Assembly: GCA_000200715.1 (NCBI GenBank)
Contig: DP000238.1
Location: 1,142,593 to 1,206,592 of the forward strand
Source of the DNA: Cenarchaeum symbiosum A
GTDB taxonomy: Archaea > Thermoproteota > Nitrososphaeria > Nitrososphaerales > Nitrosopumilaceae
Direction: 5' to 3'
Length of the DNA stretch: 64,000 nt
The position numbers were made by a program, and so were the translations under genes. The notes beneath the pieces are model-generated. The model did not search any database. It saw only the letters and a program-made list of their open reading frames with translations, and was not told the origin of the DNA. Of this stretch, positions 32,828 to 46,700 are shown one piece after another. How positions within the stretch are numbered: position 1 is the stretch's first letter; each line of letters starts with the position of its first letter.

Positions 32828-34219
32828 ATGGTAGCCGAAGCCCACCTGATCCAGACGATAATAGGCGTGGGCATACTGCTGTTTGCGGCAAAGCTCATGG
32901 CGGAGCTGTTCGTGAGGATAAAGCTCCCCATAGTCCTCGGGGAGCTGCTCGCGGGCATGATCATAGGCCCGTTCGCGCTCGGCTCGTTTCTTCTGTACAA
33001 CGGCGAGCCCATACTGGTGATAAGCGACGAGCTCAGGGTGCTAGGCGAGATGGGCGCGATAGTGATACTTTTCATGGCGGGCCTCGAGATGACCCCCAGG
33101 GAGTTTTTGCGGGGCGGCAAGAGCTCGTTTACCGTGGGAACGCTTGGAGTGGTGGTGCCCTTTTTTGCGGGCCTGTGGATATTCCAGGCGTTTGGCTTTG
33201 ACGCACTCCAGTCGATGCTGATAGCGACCGCCCTGACGGCGACCAGCATAGCAATATCTGTACAAGTGCTGACCGAGTTTGGCAAGATAAAGACCCCCGA
33301 GGCCAGGATGATAATAGGCGCGGCAGTAGTAGACGACATACTGGCCATAGCGGTGCTCTCGGTTGTGACATCGCTGGCTACCGACGGCGGCGTGGAGAAC
33401 ATCGTAATCTCCGAGGTGATAATCGTCATACTAGAAGTGCTGGGATTCTTTGGCGCCATGCTGATAGCGTCGGTGGTGATAATACCAAGGCTGGTCACCC
33501 CAAGATTGTGGAAGGCCAAGGGGAGCGTCGAGGGCATAGTCACAGCAGTGTTCTTTGGTGCCGCGGCGCTTGCCGGCACGATAGGGCTATCCCCGATAGT
33601 GGGGGCGTTTGCGGTCGGCATGGCGCTATCCACTGCAAAGGTGCTCGACAAGGTGGAGAACTTTATCGGCAAGGTGGGGCTGATATTTGCGCCTCTTTTC
33701 TTTGCGATAATAGGGGCACAGGTGGACTTTAGGGATGTCAACATGGAGGTGCTGATGCTCAGCGGGATAATCATAGTGGTGGCGATAGTCACAAAGCTCT
33801 TCGGGTGCGGCCTGCCCGCGTGGTTCTTCCTAAAGAACAAGGCCCAGGGCATGAGGGTCGGCATAGGGATGATATCAAGGGGCGAGGTCGGCCTGATTGT
33901 GGCCGGGGTGGGCGTCTCGTCGGGCGTGCTGACAGGGAGCGTCTATTCGACAATAATCATAATGGTGGCCATCACCACGATAATAACTCCGATCTGGCTC
34001 AAGATGGAGTACAGAAAGGAGATTCGCCAGATGGCTCACGATGGCCGTGCAGTGGACGAAAGCCACGTCATAGAGGATGATGACCATGCGGGGGACGAGG
34101 GCCATGCAGAGGATGAGAGCCACGCCATAGAGGATGATGGCCACGAGATAGAGGACGAGGGCCATGGCACGGACGAGGATGCGGACCACGACGATGACGA
34201 CAGGCCGGGCTCAAGATAG
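32828..34219 (+). CDS. CPA2 family cation/proton antiporter with a His/Asp-rich tail
   Basis: Membrane antiporter of about 12 helices related to the one at 16203: IKLPIVLGELLAGMIIGPFA, LGEMGAIVILFMAGLEM, the core ALTATSIAISVQVLTEFGK, VVDDILAIAVL, and LSPIVGAFAVGMALST. After the last helix (residue about 400) there is a 60-residue tail of repeated DESH, DEGH and EDDGH units with ten or more histidines, a probable metal-binding or pH-sensing region facing the cytoplasm. TATA box GCTTATATCC (32798-32807) lies about 28 nt before the ATG, 40 nt after purM. Confidence 0.88.
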   Translation: MVAEAHLIQTIIGVGILLFAAKLMAELFVRIKLPIVLGELLAGMIIGPFALGSFLLYNGEPILVISDELRVLGEMGAIVILFMAGLEMTPREFLRGGKSSFTVGTLGVVVPFFAGLWIFQAFGFDALQSMLIATALTATSIAISVQVLTEFGKIKTPEARMIIGAAVVDDILAIAVLSVVTSLATDGGVENIVISEVIIVILEVLGFFGAMLIASVVIIPRLVTPRLWKAKGSVEGIVTAVFFGAAALAGTIGLSPIVGAFAVGMALSTAKVLDKVENFIGKVGLIFAPLFFAIIGAQVDFRDVNMEVLMLSGIIIVVAIVTKLFGCGLPAWFFLKNKAQGMRVGIGMISRGEVGLIVAGVGVSSGVLTGSVYSTIIIMVAITTIITPIWLKMEYRKEIRQMAHDGRAVDESHVIEDDDHAGDEGHAEDESHAIEDDGHEIEDEGHGTDEDADHDDDDRPGSR

Positions 34220-34708
34220 TCGGGGCCCGTCATGCATTGATTGAATCCTGATGCAATATTTGCCCGGGTGCAATGTGATTTTTGCCGTCAGTAGGGCATC
34301 TTGCACCGGGCACCGCCGGACTTTGGCGATTGCCGCGCGCAAAAGGCGCCGTGTACAATGCGGATTCCCCCAGGGGCAGATTTTGCGCGTATAATGCAGC
34401 CAAACATCCGGCGGAATGGATTGATGATTGACAAGGGCCGGATTGCCGGCCGGCGTGATTTTTGGCATCGAGGAACAGGGGCAAGGGTTTGTGTGCAGGG
34501 AAAAATTTCCAAGGCGGGATTGGCGTCTGAAACCCGGTTTTGCGGAGCCGGGGGCAAACTATCGCGGCCCGGGGGCTGATCGGTTTATAGTGATATGATC
34601 TGGCAGTCCATTTTATCCAAAATGAGTATTGCCACACCCCGGAAAAGGACAGATGCACCTTAGAATGAGCCCGCGGATTCCCACAAGGCGTGCCTCTTCC
34701 GGCCGGAG
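34220..34708. other. long intergenic region before the giant gene
   Basis: No frame on either strand has protein character over its length. Contents: a strong hairpin at 34261-34312 and two TATA-like elements near the right end, GGTTTATAG (34582-34590) and ATTTTATCC (34609-34617), likely promoters of the giant gene, which would then have a leader of about 70-100 nt. The length is unusual for this compact genome. Confidence 0.5.
34261..34312. repeat. inverted repeat able to form a hairpin
   Basis: TGCCCGGGTGCAA (34261-34273) pairs with TTGCACCGGGCA (34301-34312) through 12 base pairs with one bulged G, with a 27-nt loop. It lies 42 nt after the antiporter stop. It could be a 3' end structure or a small RNA; no long T-run follows on the plus strand. 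Confidence 0.5.
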
Positions 34709-37700
34709 GTGGGGCGCCTGCGCATAACCGGCCCTGCCGTGCTCCTTGCCGTTCTTTCCCTGGCCGCGGCCCCGCAGGCAGAGGCCCTGCCGGGAATCGT
34801 CTCGGCCACGCTGGACGCAGACGGGGTGCTCCTTACGATAGTCTTTGATGATACAGTGGATGCATCAGGCATAGATCCGTCAAAGATCCACGTCAGGGAC
34901 GGGGGGGCCCTGTCCGGCGGTGCGACGTTTGCCGGGGGCCTGCTGTTTAGCGCGGAATCCGACACGGTGCGGCTGGCCGTGCCCCCCGGTGCAAGGGCCA
35001 CCGTATCCGGGTATGCCGCCCCCACGCTGCACTTTGACGCAGGGGCGCTCGAAAAGGGCGGGGAGGACTTTCCCCCCGCGTTTGCATTTCCCCAGGAGGA
35101 GGCGGTGACATCCTTTCTGTTTACAGAAGAGGGCACCCCGCAGGGTCTGGCGTTCTCGCCCGACGGCACTCTGATGTTTGTCGTCGGGTCCGATCAGGAT
35201 GCGGTCTTTAGGTACGGGCTAGACCCCCCGTACGATGTCACCTCGGCGGCGCCCGCCGGATCATACAGCGTGCAGTCCGAAGAGGGAGACCCGCGCGGGC
35301 TTGCCTTCTCCCACGACGGAACTAGCATGTTCGTTTCTGGCGGCACGAACTTTGTATACCGGTATTCCCTGGGCACGCCCTTTGGATTTGAGCCCGCGCC
35401 GGAGCTGGACGGCAGCCTTGACGTGGGCGCGTCGGACGCCCAGGTCACGGGCCTGGACTTTGGAGACGGCGGGACGCGGATGTACATATCGGGCGACCAG
35501 GGAAACGGCATCCACCAGTACGACCTGCCCGCACCATACAACATAACCGGGGCGGCGCGCGCCGGAAGCTACAACGTGGGGGGCGAGGACGGGGGGCCCC
35601 GCGGGGTGGCAGTCTCAGAAGACGGCCGCACAATGCTGGTGCTCGGGCAGGGCACCGACAGGATATACCGGTATTACCTCGGGGGCGCCTTTGACGTGGG
35701 CACGGCCATGCTGGTGGAGTCCATGCAGGTTGCAGAGACGGAGAACAACCCGCGCGGGCTTGCTGCCTCCGGGGACGGCCGCATAGTCTTTGTCACGGGA
35801 TCTAACGACGAAAGGGTCTACGCGCACAATCTTGGAGATCCATACGACCTAGCGGGATCCTCGCATATCCCAGGCGGGGATATCAGGATAGCAGGGGAGG
35901 GGAACCCCAGCGGCGTGGCCTTTACGCCCGACGGGACCGTCATGCTGGTCGTTGGCAACAGCAGGGATCTTGTATACAGGTATGAGCTGCCCCGCCCGTA
36001 CGATACCGGCGGCGGGGTGCTCGACGGAGTATCCAGTACGGCGCCGGCGAGGACACCCGACGGGATCGCCTTCTCGAACGACGGCAGCGTCATGCTGATC
36101 GTGGATAGGAGGGGCGCCGATGTATACATGTACGACCTGGCGGAGCCGTACGCGCCGGCCAACGAGACGCATTCCTCCACCCTATCCGTGGCCGCACACG
36201 AGGAGAACCCCACGGGGATCGCCCTCGCATCGGACGGCAGCGCCGTCTTTGTCATAGGCCATCAGACGGACAGCGTGTACAGGTTTGATCTCGGGGGGAG
36301 CCTGGACCTGGGATCGGCGGTCCATTCGGCCTCCTTTGACGCCGGCCCGTACGTGACGGGGCCAACAGGCATAGCCCTCTCCGCCGACGGGCACAGGTTG
36401 TTCATCAGCGAGCGCGTTACAAATCTTGTGCACAGGTTCGAGATGGCTATCCCGTACGACATAGCCGCGGCAGCATACGTGGATTCGCTGGACGTCTCGG
36501 GCCAGGACGACATACTGCTCGATATTGCATTTGCAGCAGACGGCTCGGCCATGTTCGCGGCAGGCGCCAGAAACGATATGGTATACGCATATGCGCTGGG
36601 CTCCGGCTACGACATCACGCCGTCGGCGGGCATCATATCCGTGCCGGCTGAAGACCCCTCGGGGCTTGCACTGTCCGAGAACGGCGCCATCATGGCCCTG
36701 GCATCAGGGGGCGATATCATAAGCGGCTTTACGCTGGGCTCGCCGTACGGGCTGCACACGGCAATACCCTCGGAGATCCCCGCGCCGCCAGGAGAGGGCG
36801 ACCTTAGCGGGGTGGCAATATCAGACGACGGGAGGTACATGTACGCAATCGGCGGGGATCTGCTCACCGTATACCGGTATACAATGAACCCGCCCCATGA
36901 CATAGCCTCGGCCACCCTCGGTGCGCAGTCATTTTCTCTGCCCGGCGGCATCAGCCCCGCCCCCGGCGCGCCGACCGGCCTTGACATCTCGGATGACGGC
37001 CGCCACCTGTACGTCCCGGACGAAAACGGCGTCGTGTACAGGTTTGATCTGGAAAGCCCGCACAGGCTAGACGGCGGCACGTTTGGCTCTTCTGTTTATG
37101 TGGGATCCGACGTTGCCGCGCCCCGCGGCGTATACGTGGCGCCGGGCGGCAGCCTCATGCTGGTCTCAGATAGTGCAGACGGCACTATCCACAGGTACGA
37201 GCTGGCAAGCCCGTACGAGCCGGCGGGCGCGGCAAACAGGGGATCATTCGACGTATCGGATATGGACGGCTCGCCTGTCGGGGCGGGGTTTGCGGGCGGC
37301 CTGCACATGTATATAGCGGGAAACGACACTGGGAGGGTCTACCAGTATCCGGCGGGCACGCACCAGATACAGGCGGCAGCCGCAGGGCCGCGGCTGCTCT
37401 CGGCCGTCCTGGACAAAGACGGAACCCTGAGGGCCGCCTTTGACGGCACGATAGACGCGGGATCCGTGCAGCCCGGTATGATCACTATTAGGGACGGCCA
37501 TGGCTCCAATACGGGAATACCCCTTTTGCTTGCCGGGGGTGCCGCGGACTCTGATGTCTTGACATTTGTGGTCCCCGAAAAAGACAGGGCCGCGGCTGCC
37601 GCCTACGGGGACCAGTCGCTGCATGTTCCCGCCGCGTCGCTGGCGGGGACTGGCGGCGGGCCGTTTGTGCCCGACTTTTCCGGGGGCTCGCTGCTGGCTC

Positions 37701-40700
37701 ACCTGTACCGGCACGAGCGGCCGTTCCAGGGCGAGGAGATGGCACGGACGGAGAGTTCCGACAGGTACGCGCTGACTGTAACTGCAGGCGGGAATCAGAT
37801 GCATGTGGGCGGCGCCGACGGAAACATCACCTGGTACGATCTTGGCACGCCCCATGACATAACGACCGGCGTCCGCGCGGGATCCGACATCCTGCCGGCG
37901 TATCCATCCGCGGGCAGAAACGTGGTGCCGTCAATAACGGGGATTGCCTTTTCGGATGACGGCATGCGGTTGTTTGCAGCAAATAGGGGCGACCGCATTC
38001 CAATGTACCAGCTGGGCAGCCCGTACGACATAGAGAGCGCCAGCCTCGAGGGAACCCTGTTTACGGGGTTCCAGTCGGGCATTGCATTCTCGGATGACGG
38101 CACGCGCATGTTTGCCGCCCTGCTCACCGAGAATGCCATACGGCAGTACGACCTGGGAAGCCCCTATGACATACGCGGGGCGGGCAATGCGGGCCAGTAC
38201 GACCTGGACATCCCGCTGCACCCCGGACTGCTGTTCCTGCTGACCTCGGGGGTGCACTTTTCGCCCGACGGGACAAGGATGTTCGTCGGCGAGGGGATAT
38301 CAGATGCGGAGGATGCCAACGCGAACAGGGATGTCAACGTCAACCTGTGGCACAGGTTTGATCTCTCCACGCCGTTTGATGTGCTCACGGCGGAGCGCGT
38401 GGACACGTACGAGTACGGCACGGGGCCGGCAGGCGATCTCGAGGACCTCTCCCTGTCCCCCGACGGCCGCAGATTGTACACCCTGTCGAGCGAGAGGGTA
38501 AGCTCAAGCGAGTATACAATCACCCGGGCCCAGTACTGGCTGCCAGAACCGTACGACGTGACGCCGCCGTACCATGTGCCGTCATTCAACGCAAGCCAGG
38601 GGGGCAACCTGGCAGACCCCTACGGGATGGCCTTCTCGCCCGACGGGACCAGGCTGCTGGTCGCGGGGCACGGGCAGACGAATGCAAAGCTGTTCCACCT
38701 GGATCCGCCCTTTGATGTGGGCACGGCCGTGTTCCACGACCACGGCAGGTTCCGCCCCGGGGGGCCCGCAAGCGAGATCGAGGCGTCTGGGATATCCCTG
38801 TCTGCCGACGGCTCCAGGATATTTCTCTCCGACCGCGGCCGCGGGGCCATCAGCCAGTACACGCTGGTTGCGCCCTTTGATGTGGAGTTTGCGTCGGATG
38901 TGTCCGCGGATAGTCAGCTCGACGTTGGCGCCCAGGATGCGCTTCCCGGCGGGCTTGCCTTCTCGCCCGGGGGGACGAGGCTCTTCATGGTGGGAGGCAT
39001 GGACAGGTCCGTTCACATGTATTCCCTGAATACGCCGTTTGACCTGGGCGGGGCAGAGCATGCTGCGTCGTTTGGCGTGGGGGACAGGGTCTCGGATCCC
39101 CTCGGCATCGCCTTTGGAAACGGGGGGACTGAGATGCTAATAGCCGATACGACAGGCTTTGTGCACGGGTACAGCCTTGGCGCCCCGTACGATATCTCGG
39201 GCCCCGCGTACAGCGGGATATTTGACGCAGGCGGCAGCATCCGGGACGTGGCCGTCGGCGGGGGGTCCATGTTCATACTCGAGGGGGAGACGGACCGGGT
39301 GTATGAGCACCGCCCCGGCATATACCCGGTGGTCTCAGCGCTGGACGGGCCGGCGCTGGTCTCTGCTGCAGCAGATGCAAGGGTGGGCGCGGCCGAGGCG
39401 CTCTTTGATCGCGCGGTGGATGTTGGCGGGATAGACCCCGGGGGGGTCCGCATAGTGGATGCAGCAGGCCCCCTGCCCGGCGTGGTGATCTCGGATGCCG
39501 TTATGACAGGCGAGGATCCAGGCGTGGCCAGGTTCAGCCTGTCGGACGAGGAGATCCTTGCCGTGTCCGGGTATGCCGAGCCGAGTCTGGTCTTTGGAAG
39601 GCATGCGGTGCCGGGCGCGGCAGGCGGCACATTTCCCTCCCAGATAGGCAACGCCACGGAGCTTGTTGCCTCGATTCCGAATCCGACCCTGGATTTTGGG
39701 ACGACCCTGACGGGGGCGGCATTCTCGGCGGACGGGTCGGTGGTATTTTTCTCAGACGGCCCCACCGGCAGGGTGTACCCGTATTCGCTGAATATTCCCT
39801 TTGACATATCGTCTGCGGCGCCCGGGGGCTTTGTAATCGTGCCCGTCGGAGTCTCGGACATTGCGTTTTCTGCCGACGGGCGGAACATGCTAGTCGCGGA
39901 CGAAACCGGGGGAATACACAGGTACCTGGCCCGCAGCCCGTACGAGATAGGCACGGATTTCATCAAATCATCCCTGGGTGAGTTTGTCGAGACATTCTCG
40001 GCGGCGCCCCGCGTGCAGGATCTTGCCGGCATCGCCTTTTCGCACGACGGCATGATCATGCTTGCGGCCGGCGGCTCGGGGTCTGTGCACCGGTACTCGC
40101 TGCCATCCCCGTATGCAGTATCGGGGGCCAAATACGAGGAGACGGCGATGATTGGCGGGAGCCCGTCGGGGCTGGAGTTCTCGTCCGACGGCCTGAGGAT
40201 GTTTGTTCCCGATGCGGGCTCGGAGACGGCGGCAGTCTACGGCCTTGCCGCCCCCTACAAGATTGGGGGGGCGGAGCCGCTGCCGCCGCTGTTCCTGGGT
40301 GCGGGGGCAGAAGAGGCCACGCTCTCGCCGGACGGCAGGCACATCCTAGTGCCCGGCAGCCCCGGCCTGTCCCAGTACTCGCTGTTCTCGACGAATCTTG
40401 AGCTGTGCGCGGAGCCCCGGGGCCTTGACGGGGGATCGTGCGAAGATGGGATATACGCCTTTGAGAGTCCGGGCAGGGGCGAGGGCGTATCGCTTGCCGC
40501 CTCGATAACGGCGGCAGACGGGCCGGGGATTGGCGAGCTGCACGGGTTTGCAGGCCCGCCGATGCCGGCGCCGGCCATGGAGCAGGTCACACTGGATTCA
40601 CGGGAGGGCACGCTCAGGGTCAGGCTGGACAGGACAGTGGACGTCGGCACGGTGCGCCCCTATAAGATGTGGGTGGAGGATTCAGACGGCAGCCAGACAA

Positions 40701-43700
40701 CCCTGGCAAATTCAACACTGTTGAATGCCGAAAACTCGAACATTCTGCTCTTCAGGCTGGATGATGCGGCCGCAGGCAAAATATCCGGGTATGCATCCCC
40801 CGTGTTTCGCACGTGGTCGTCGCCGTTCCTGGGCACAGACGGCGCCACCAGGCCCCATACGCTGGGCTTTGGCGATGTCAGGCTGGCCGACATATTCGAT
40901 GCATCAGAACGTGCCACGTCTCCGTCGGGCATAGTATTCTCGGAGGATGGCATGGGGATGTTCCTTACGGGGTTTGAGAGCCACGGAGTGCATGAATTTG
41001 CGCTGACACATCCGTTTGACATCACACGCCCTGAATATGTGCGCAGGCACGAGGTGGGCAACATATTCTCGGCAGACCTGGCGTTTACAGAGGGCGGATC
41101 GCGCCTGATACTATTGGACGGGGGCGGCGTGCTGCGCAGTTATACGCTGGGGACAGACTATGATCCCGGCAGGATAACCTCCCAGGACGGCCTTCTTTCC
41201 CTGCCCGGCAGTCCTGATTCATTTTACATGCACCCGGACGGCAGCACCATGCTTGTTGCATATGACGACAGGGTTGACTGGTATCAACTATTACGGCCAA
41301 GTGATGTGAGATTTGCATCCATAGAATCCTCGTATTCGCTGTCAAGGCCTTCTGCCCCGACCGGAATAGACATGTCGCCCGACGGGCGCAGGATGTTTAT
41401 CTCCACAGAGAACGGGGTGGACCACTACCTGCTCTCAGATCCGTTTGCAGTCGCCACGTCGGTATACTTGCGCACAACCCCCCTTGACGTTGTGACGGAG
41501 GGAATACGGTTTGTAGACAACGGAAGGGGGCTGTTTGTGGCGGGAGCCGGCGGCATTATCCAGAGGCACGAGCTCATCGACCCGTACGGGGCCAGCACGT
41601 CGCTGCTGGAGACCATCAGGGACGGCGTGACGGACGGCAGCCCGGGCGAGAACCCGGCCGCCGGGGAGATCAGCCTTGCGGGCACATTCAATGCGTCCGA
41701 TAACGTGCCGTCGCCGTCGGGCATTGAGTTTTCAGATGACGGCATGACGATGTTCGTTACGGGGATCGGCACGCCAGGCATCAACATATTCACACTGTCC
41801 GCCCCCTTTGACATAACATTGCCGAAGCATTCCGGCTCAACCAGCATAGGCGGCCTGTCCGTGTCTGATCTGGCATTTGCAAACAATGGGAACAGCCTCA
41901 CGGTGCTCGATGTGGACGGGGTGTTGCGCGTCTACGCCCTTGGGGACGATTACAATGTGGTCACCGGAACCACCCAGAAGTTTAGGATTACGCTCGATGC
42001 CACACAGGGCATACCCAATTCCATTTACACATCTCCAGACGGCCTGTCACAGTTTGTGGCATATGATGACAGGATTGACTTGTACGTGCTTGGCAGCCCA
42101 AACGACATATCGTCGACAACCGAGATAATCCCGTATTCGCTGCCAAGGCCGGACCCGCCAACCGGCATGGACTTTGCGCCAGACGGGCGCTGGATGTTCC
42201 TGTCCACCGAGAACGGGATAGACCAGTACCTGCTGTCTATCCCCTTTGACGTGAGCAGCCTGACGTATACGGGAACCATTACAGTAGACGGGGTGGAGGG
42301 AATGCAGTTTGCGGACAACGGTAGGGCACTATTTTTGGCGGACAGTGAAGGTTTGGTTTACAGTTATGACCTAGAGGATCCGTATGCGCTCGATGGCAAC
42401 ACAATTTCCGTGGAATTCTCGTCTGACGGTAGCGTGATGTATGTGCTGGAATACGACACAAAAAGGGTGGTCTCGTATGAATTGGGGTTCCCCTTTGACG
42501 TATCTAGCAGAATGCGGGCAGGCACGCTGGACATACCGCAAGTTGACTCGCCAAGACACGTTGCAGTCTCGATGCCCGGCAACCACCTGTACATAACAAA
42601 CTCGCCATTTGGGGAAGATGACACCATACACTCCTATGGAATATCCAACAATGACATATCGTCGGCATCATACATCGGCGAGGAAGGCATCCCGGAACCC
42701 GTGATAAACGGGATTGACTTTTCCAACAACGGCCGCCGCATGTTTCTGATTGGGGGCAACGGGTTCGACTACCAGGTGATACATGATTACGCGCTAGACA
42801 CGAGACACGACATATCCAGCAGGAGGCTGCTTGATACACATGCCATTCCGGGGCCGGTTGTTTTTCCTGCGGGCCTTGATTTCTCACAAGACAGGCTGTC
42901 CATGTTTATAATAAGCACCGACGGTTCAGTATACAGGTACGGCCTGGACGAACCGTTCATAGTTGAAACGATGGACTATCAAGAGTCCTTCAGATTGCCC
43001 GTACCATCATCGGCTGATAATTCAATATCAGATCTGGCATTCGGCAGCGGCGGCCTGAGTGCCATAATATCGCACGAGGGGCTCGACACCCTGTACAGCT
43101 TTGCACTGGCAGCCCCGTATGGGGCCGAATTGGATGCTGGAAGGCTTGAGCTTCCACTGGTGGGGGTTCCGACGGGATTCGAGTTCTCGGACAACGGGAG
43201 CCAGTTGTACATTGGCGCGTTTCGTGACTCTCAATCCTCGCCAGGCACCCTGCCTGCGGGCCTGCAGCGCTATGTGCTTGGGGTGCCGTATGACCCGGCT
43301 TCGGCGGTATTTGCCCAGTCCCTGAACATATTCGATTTTCCTCCCTTCAACGGCATGCGGGCCAATGGCAGCTTGGCAGGATTACATGTGCCACCCGATG
43401 GAAGCATCCTGTTCAGGGCCGGAAATGCCGAAAGGACCGTAATCAGCTATGACATGGACAGCCATGATTTGGATACATTATCATTCAGGGAATCATTCAA
43501 ACCAGATGTCGGACAGTCGACACCCAACATAAGGGACATGGACATATCCCCGGACGGCATGTTCCTCTACCTGCTTCAAGGCGATGTTCTGGACATGTAC
43601 AACCTTACAGATAGTTATTCGCTTGATGCCCCGGCATATGCGGGTACCCTGGATTTGGAACCGGCGGATGTAATACCCAGGGGGATTTCATTCTCACGGG

Positions 43701-46700
43701 ATGGCACGAGTCTGTTTATGACAGGCGAAGACGTGGACCACATTCACGAATATGCATTGAATGAACCATGGGACATACGCAATGCCATACTTGCAGGCTC
43801 CCTGTCCATAAGCGCAGTGAACGGTGCACCGCGGGGGCTGGATATATCGGAGGATGGCACAACTGCATATACTATGCGCGGGCGTGACTTTGACACGGGG
43901 CCTGCATCCCTGGTAAACCACATATTGCCAGGCCAATATTCCCTGCTGACTGATGCGCCGGCGTTTGCATACCCCGTGGAGGAGGAGGGTGCACCGGGGG
44001 ATCTCGCATTCTCCGATGACGGCATGCGCATGTTCGTGGCGGGCGTAAACAACCATTTAAGACAGTACAACCTGCTGTCGCCGTATGACACTGAAAATGC
44101 GGAACATTTCATCTCGACGGATCTGCTGACTGCGGACAGGGGCCCCACGGGTCTTGTATTTTCAGATGAGAACGACTTTTTCAGCACAGGCGCCAGGGCC
44201 CAATTTGTGCGCCAGTTTACGACAAACCGCCCGTACGACGCATCCACAATAACACTGAGTGACAACGGACTGTACAAGGTGAGCGTGGACGGCCTGCCGT
44301 CCGGCATACGGTTTACCCCCGACGGCATGAAGATGTTCATATCGGGCCAGGAGACGTCCATGATATACCAGTATTCCCTGCCGTCACCGTATGACACATC
44401 CGGGGCAGTCAGGGACAGGGTTGAGATAGTCGCAGGGCTTTTTAGAAATGCAGGTTTGTCCGTCGGGTTGAACGAGCCCAGTCCATCCGGCTTTGAGTTC
44501 TCGGAGGACGGAATGGAGCTGTACGTGACGGGGTCGGGCCTTGTTCACAGGTATTTCCTGCCATCGCCATACGGCCTCGAAGATGCGGCGTACGGGGGCA
44601 GCTTCCACACGTTCAGGGAGAGCACGCCGCTGGGAGTGGTGGTGCGGGGGGATGCCATGTTTGTGGCCGGGGACAGCACTGATTCCATATTGAAATATTC
44701 CCTGAACGCACAACCTGTCGGCAACATAACCCATGCCGATACGCGCGCCGGGATTGCCGACAGGGCGGAGATCAGGTTTGGGGCAATGGCAGATACGCGC
44801 GCCGAGATTCTCGACGGCGCCGATGCAGTTCATAAGAGTGTGAAAATTGACGTATTCCCAATATCGGAGGGCATAACAGTGGGCAGGGCACTTTATCCAG
44901 AGGACGCCGCCATACTTGATGACGGCGCGAATGCCACGCATAATAGGGTTGTAATCATTGTTCACGACATAACAGAAGGCGATGCGCCGTCCATACATGA
45001 TGAGCCTATTGCCGTGGGGATTTACGCCCTCGGCCCCATGGATACAATCGCCGTGGTTGATCTCTACAGCCTGGCCGTATCCGCATCCTTGTCCGGGGGT
45101 GATTCCCCGTCGGCCTCAGATGCATCCGGAGTAGTGGCCGAGAGCCGCAGAAACGCGGTGGACAGGCCTGGCGTGGAAGAGCGCATAGTACGTGGTGCAT
45201 CCCTGGAGGCGGCCGACAGACCTGCCGTCGACGACATGATGGATACGGATAGTGCCGGGATGTACGACCGCAGCCCGGACGACGGGCCCGCCGTATCCGA
45301 CAGGTCCGCGCTGGGGCTTGCCCGGATGGCAGCCGACAGGCCTGTAGTCGATGACATGATGGATACGGATAGTGCCGGGATGTACGACCGCAGCCCGGAC
45401 GACGGGCCCGCCGTATCCGACAGGTCCGCGCTGGGGCTTGCCCGGATGGCAGCCGACAGGCCTGTAGTCGATGACATGATGGATACGGACAGTGCCGGGA
45501 TGTACGACCGCAGCCCGGACGACGGGCCCGCCGTATCCGACAGGTCCGCGCTGGGGCTTGCCCGGATGGCAGCCGACAGGCCTGCCGTCGATGACATGAT
45601 GGATACGGGTAGTGAGAGCACGAGCAGGCTTGGACCGGTTGACAGGCCAGAAATAGTCGAGCGCCACAGCCTGGCCGCATCTGTATACCTGTCCGGGGGC
45701 GATTCCCCGTCGGTTGCAGACGGTCATGATGTGGAGTCCGAGGGCCGCAGAGACGGGGGGGACAGGCCTGGCGTCGATGAGCGTGTAGTCATCAAGATCT
45801 CATACAGCCGCGGCGCGGCCGATGCGCCCAGAGTGGAGGATGCAATGGAGACTTCCGGCGTGGCCGCGTACAGCCGCGGCGCGGCCGATGCGCCCAGAGT
45901 GGAGGATGCAATGGAGACTTCCGGCGTGACCGTTCCCAGGCGCAGTGCCATGGACGCGCCCACAGTGGCCGATGACCACAGCCTGGCCCGGGCCGCATCC
46001 ATATCCGAAGGCGATTCCCCGACATTTGCAGAGGCGCGCAGCGCGGATACCGTTGGGGACATAGACGAGGTGGACGCGCCCGCCGTGGCCGATGACCACA
46101 GCCTGGCCCGGGCCGCATCCATATCCGAAGGTGATTCCCCGACATTTGCAGAGGCGCGCAGCGCGGATACCGTTGGGGACATAGACGAGGTGGACGCGCC
46201 CGCCGTGGAGCCAAGAGTAGTGCCCAGGGGCGGCGGCGGTGGCGGCGGCGGGGGAGGCAGTTCTCCGAACCGCGGCCTAGAACCGCATGGCGGCGGGTAT
46301 GAGATTGACTTTGAGTTCCGCATAGACGGCAGGCTGGTGCTGTTCAATGGGACAGACGTGCTAGCCGAATCCGGCGAGGACCTGCTCGTCCGTCCGGTGT
46401 TCCGGCCGGAGGGGAGTTTCAATGTATTTGATATGGAGGTGCTGTTTACCGCCCCCAGCGGGGAGATATCGACTGCCTACTACAACAGGGCTGGAATCCT
46501 CATGGGGATTGACTGCGGCGAGCTGATTATGACCGATACGACGTATTCATGCGACATGCTGGACATATTCGGAGATGAGATATACCATGTGGAGAGGCTT
46601 GACGCATTCAACGGCATGGTCATCTCCTTGGACGGCCCCCTCGACGGGACAGTCAGTGTATCGCTTCGTGACAGCCACGGCATCCCGCTGGCGCAGCATC

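Noticed and set aside
34230-34658. A 142-codon minus-strand frame in the long gap
   Set aside because: Composition is not protein-like and no motif or promoter is seen.
45213-46207. A CRISPR array
   Set aside because: The repeats are adjacent, in frame and coding, with no unique spacers; no CRISPR array or cas gene was seen in the window.
45064-46422. Long minus-strand frames opposite the tandem repeats
   Set aside because: Repeated DNA keeps several frames open by chance; the products are Arg/Pro/Ser repeats.
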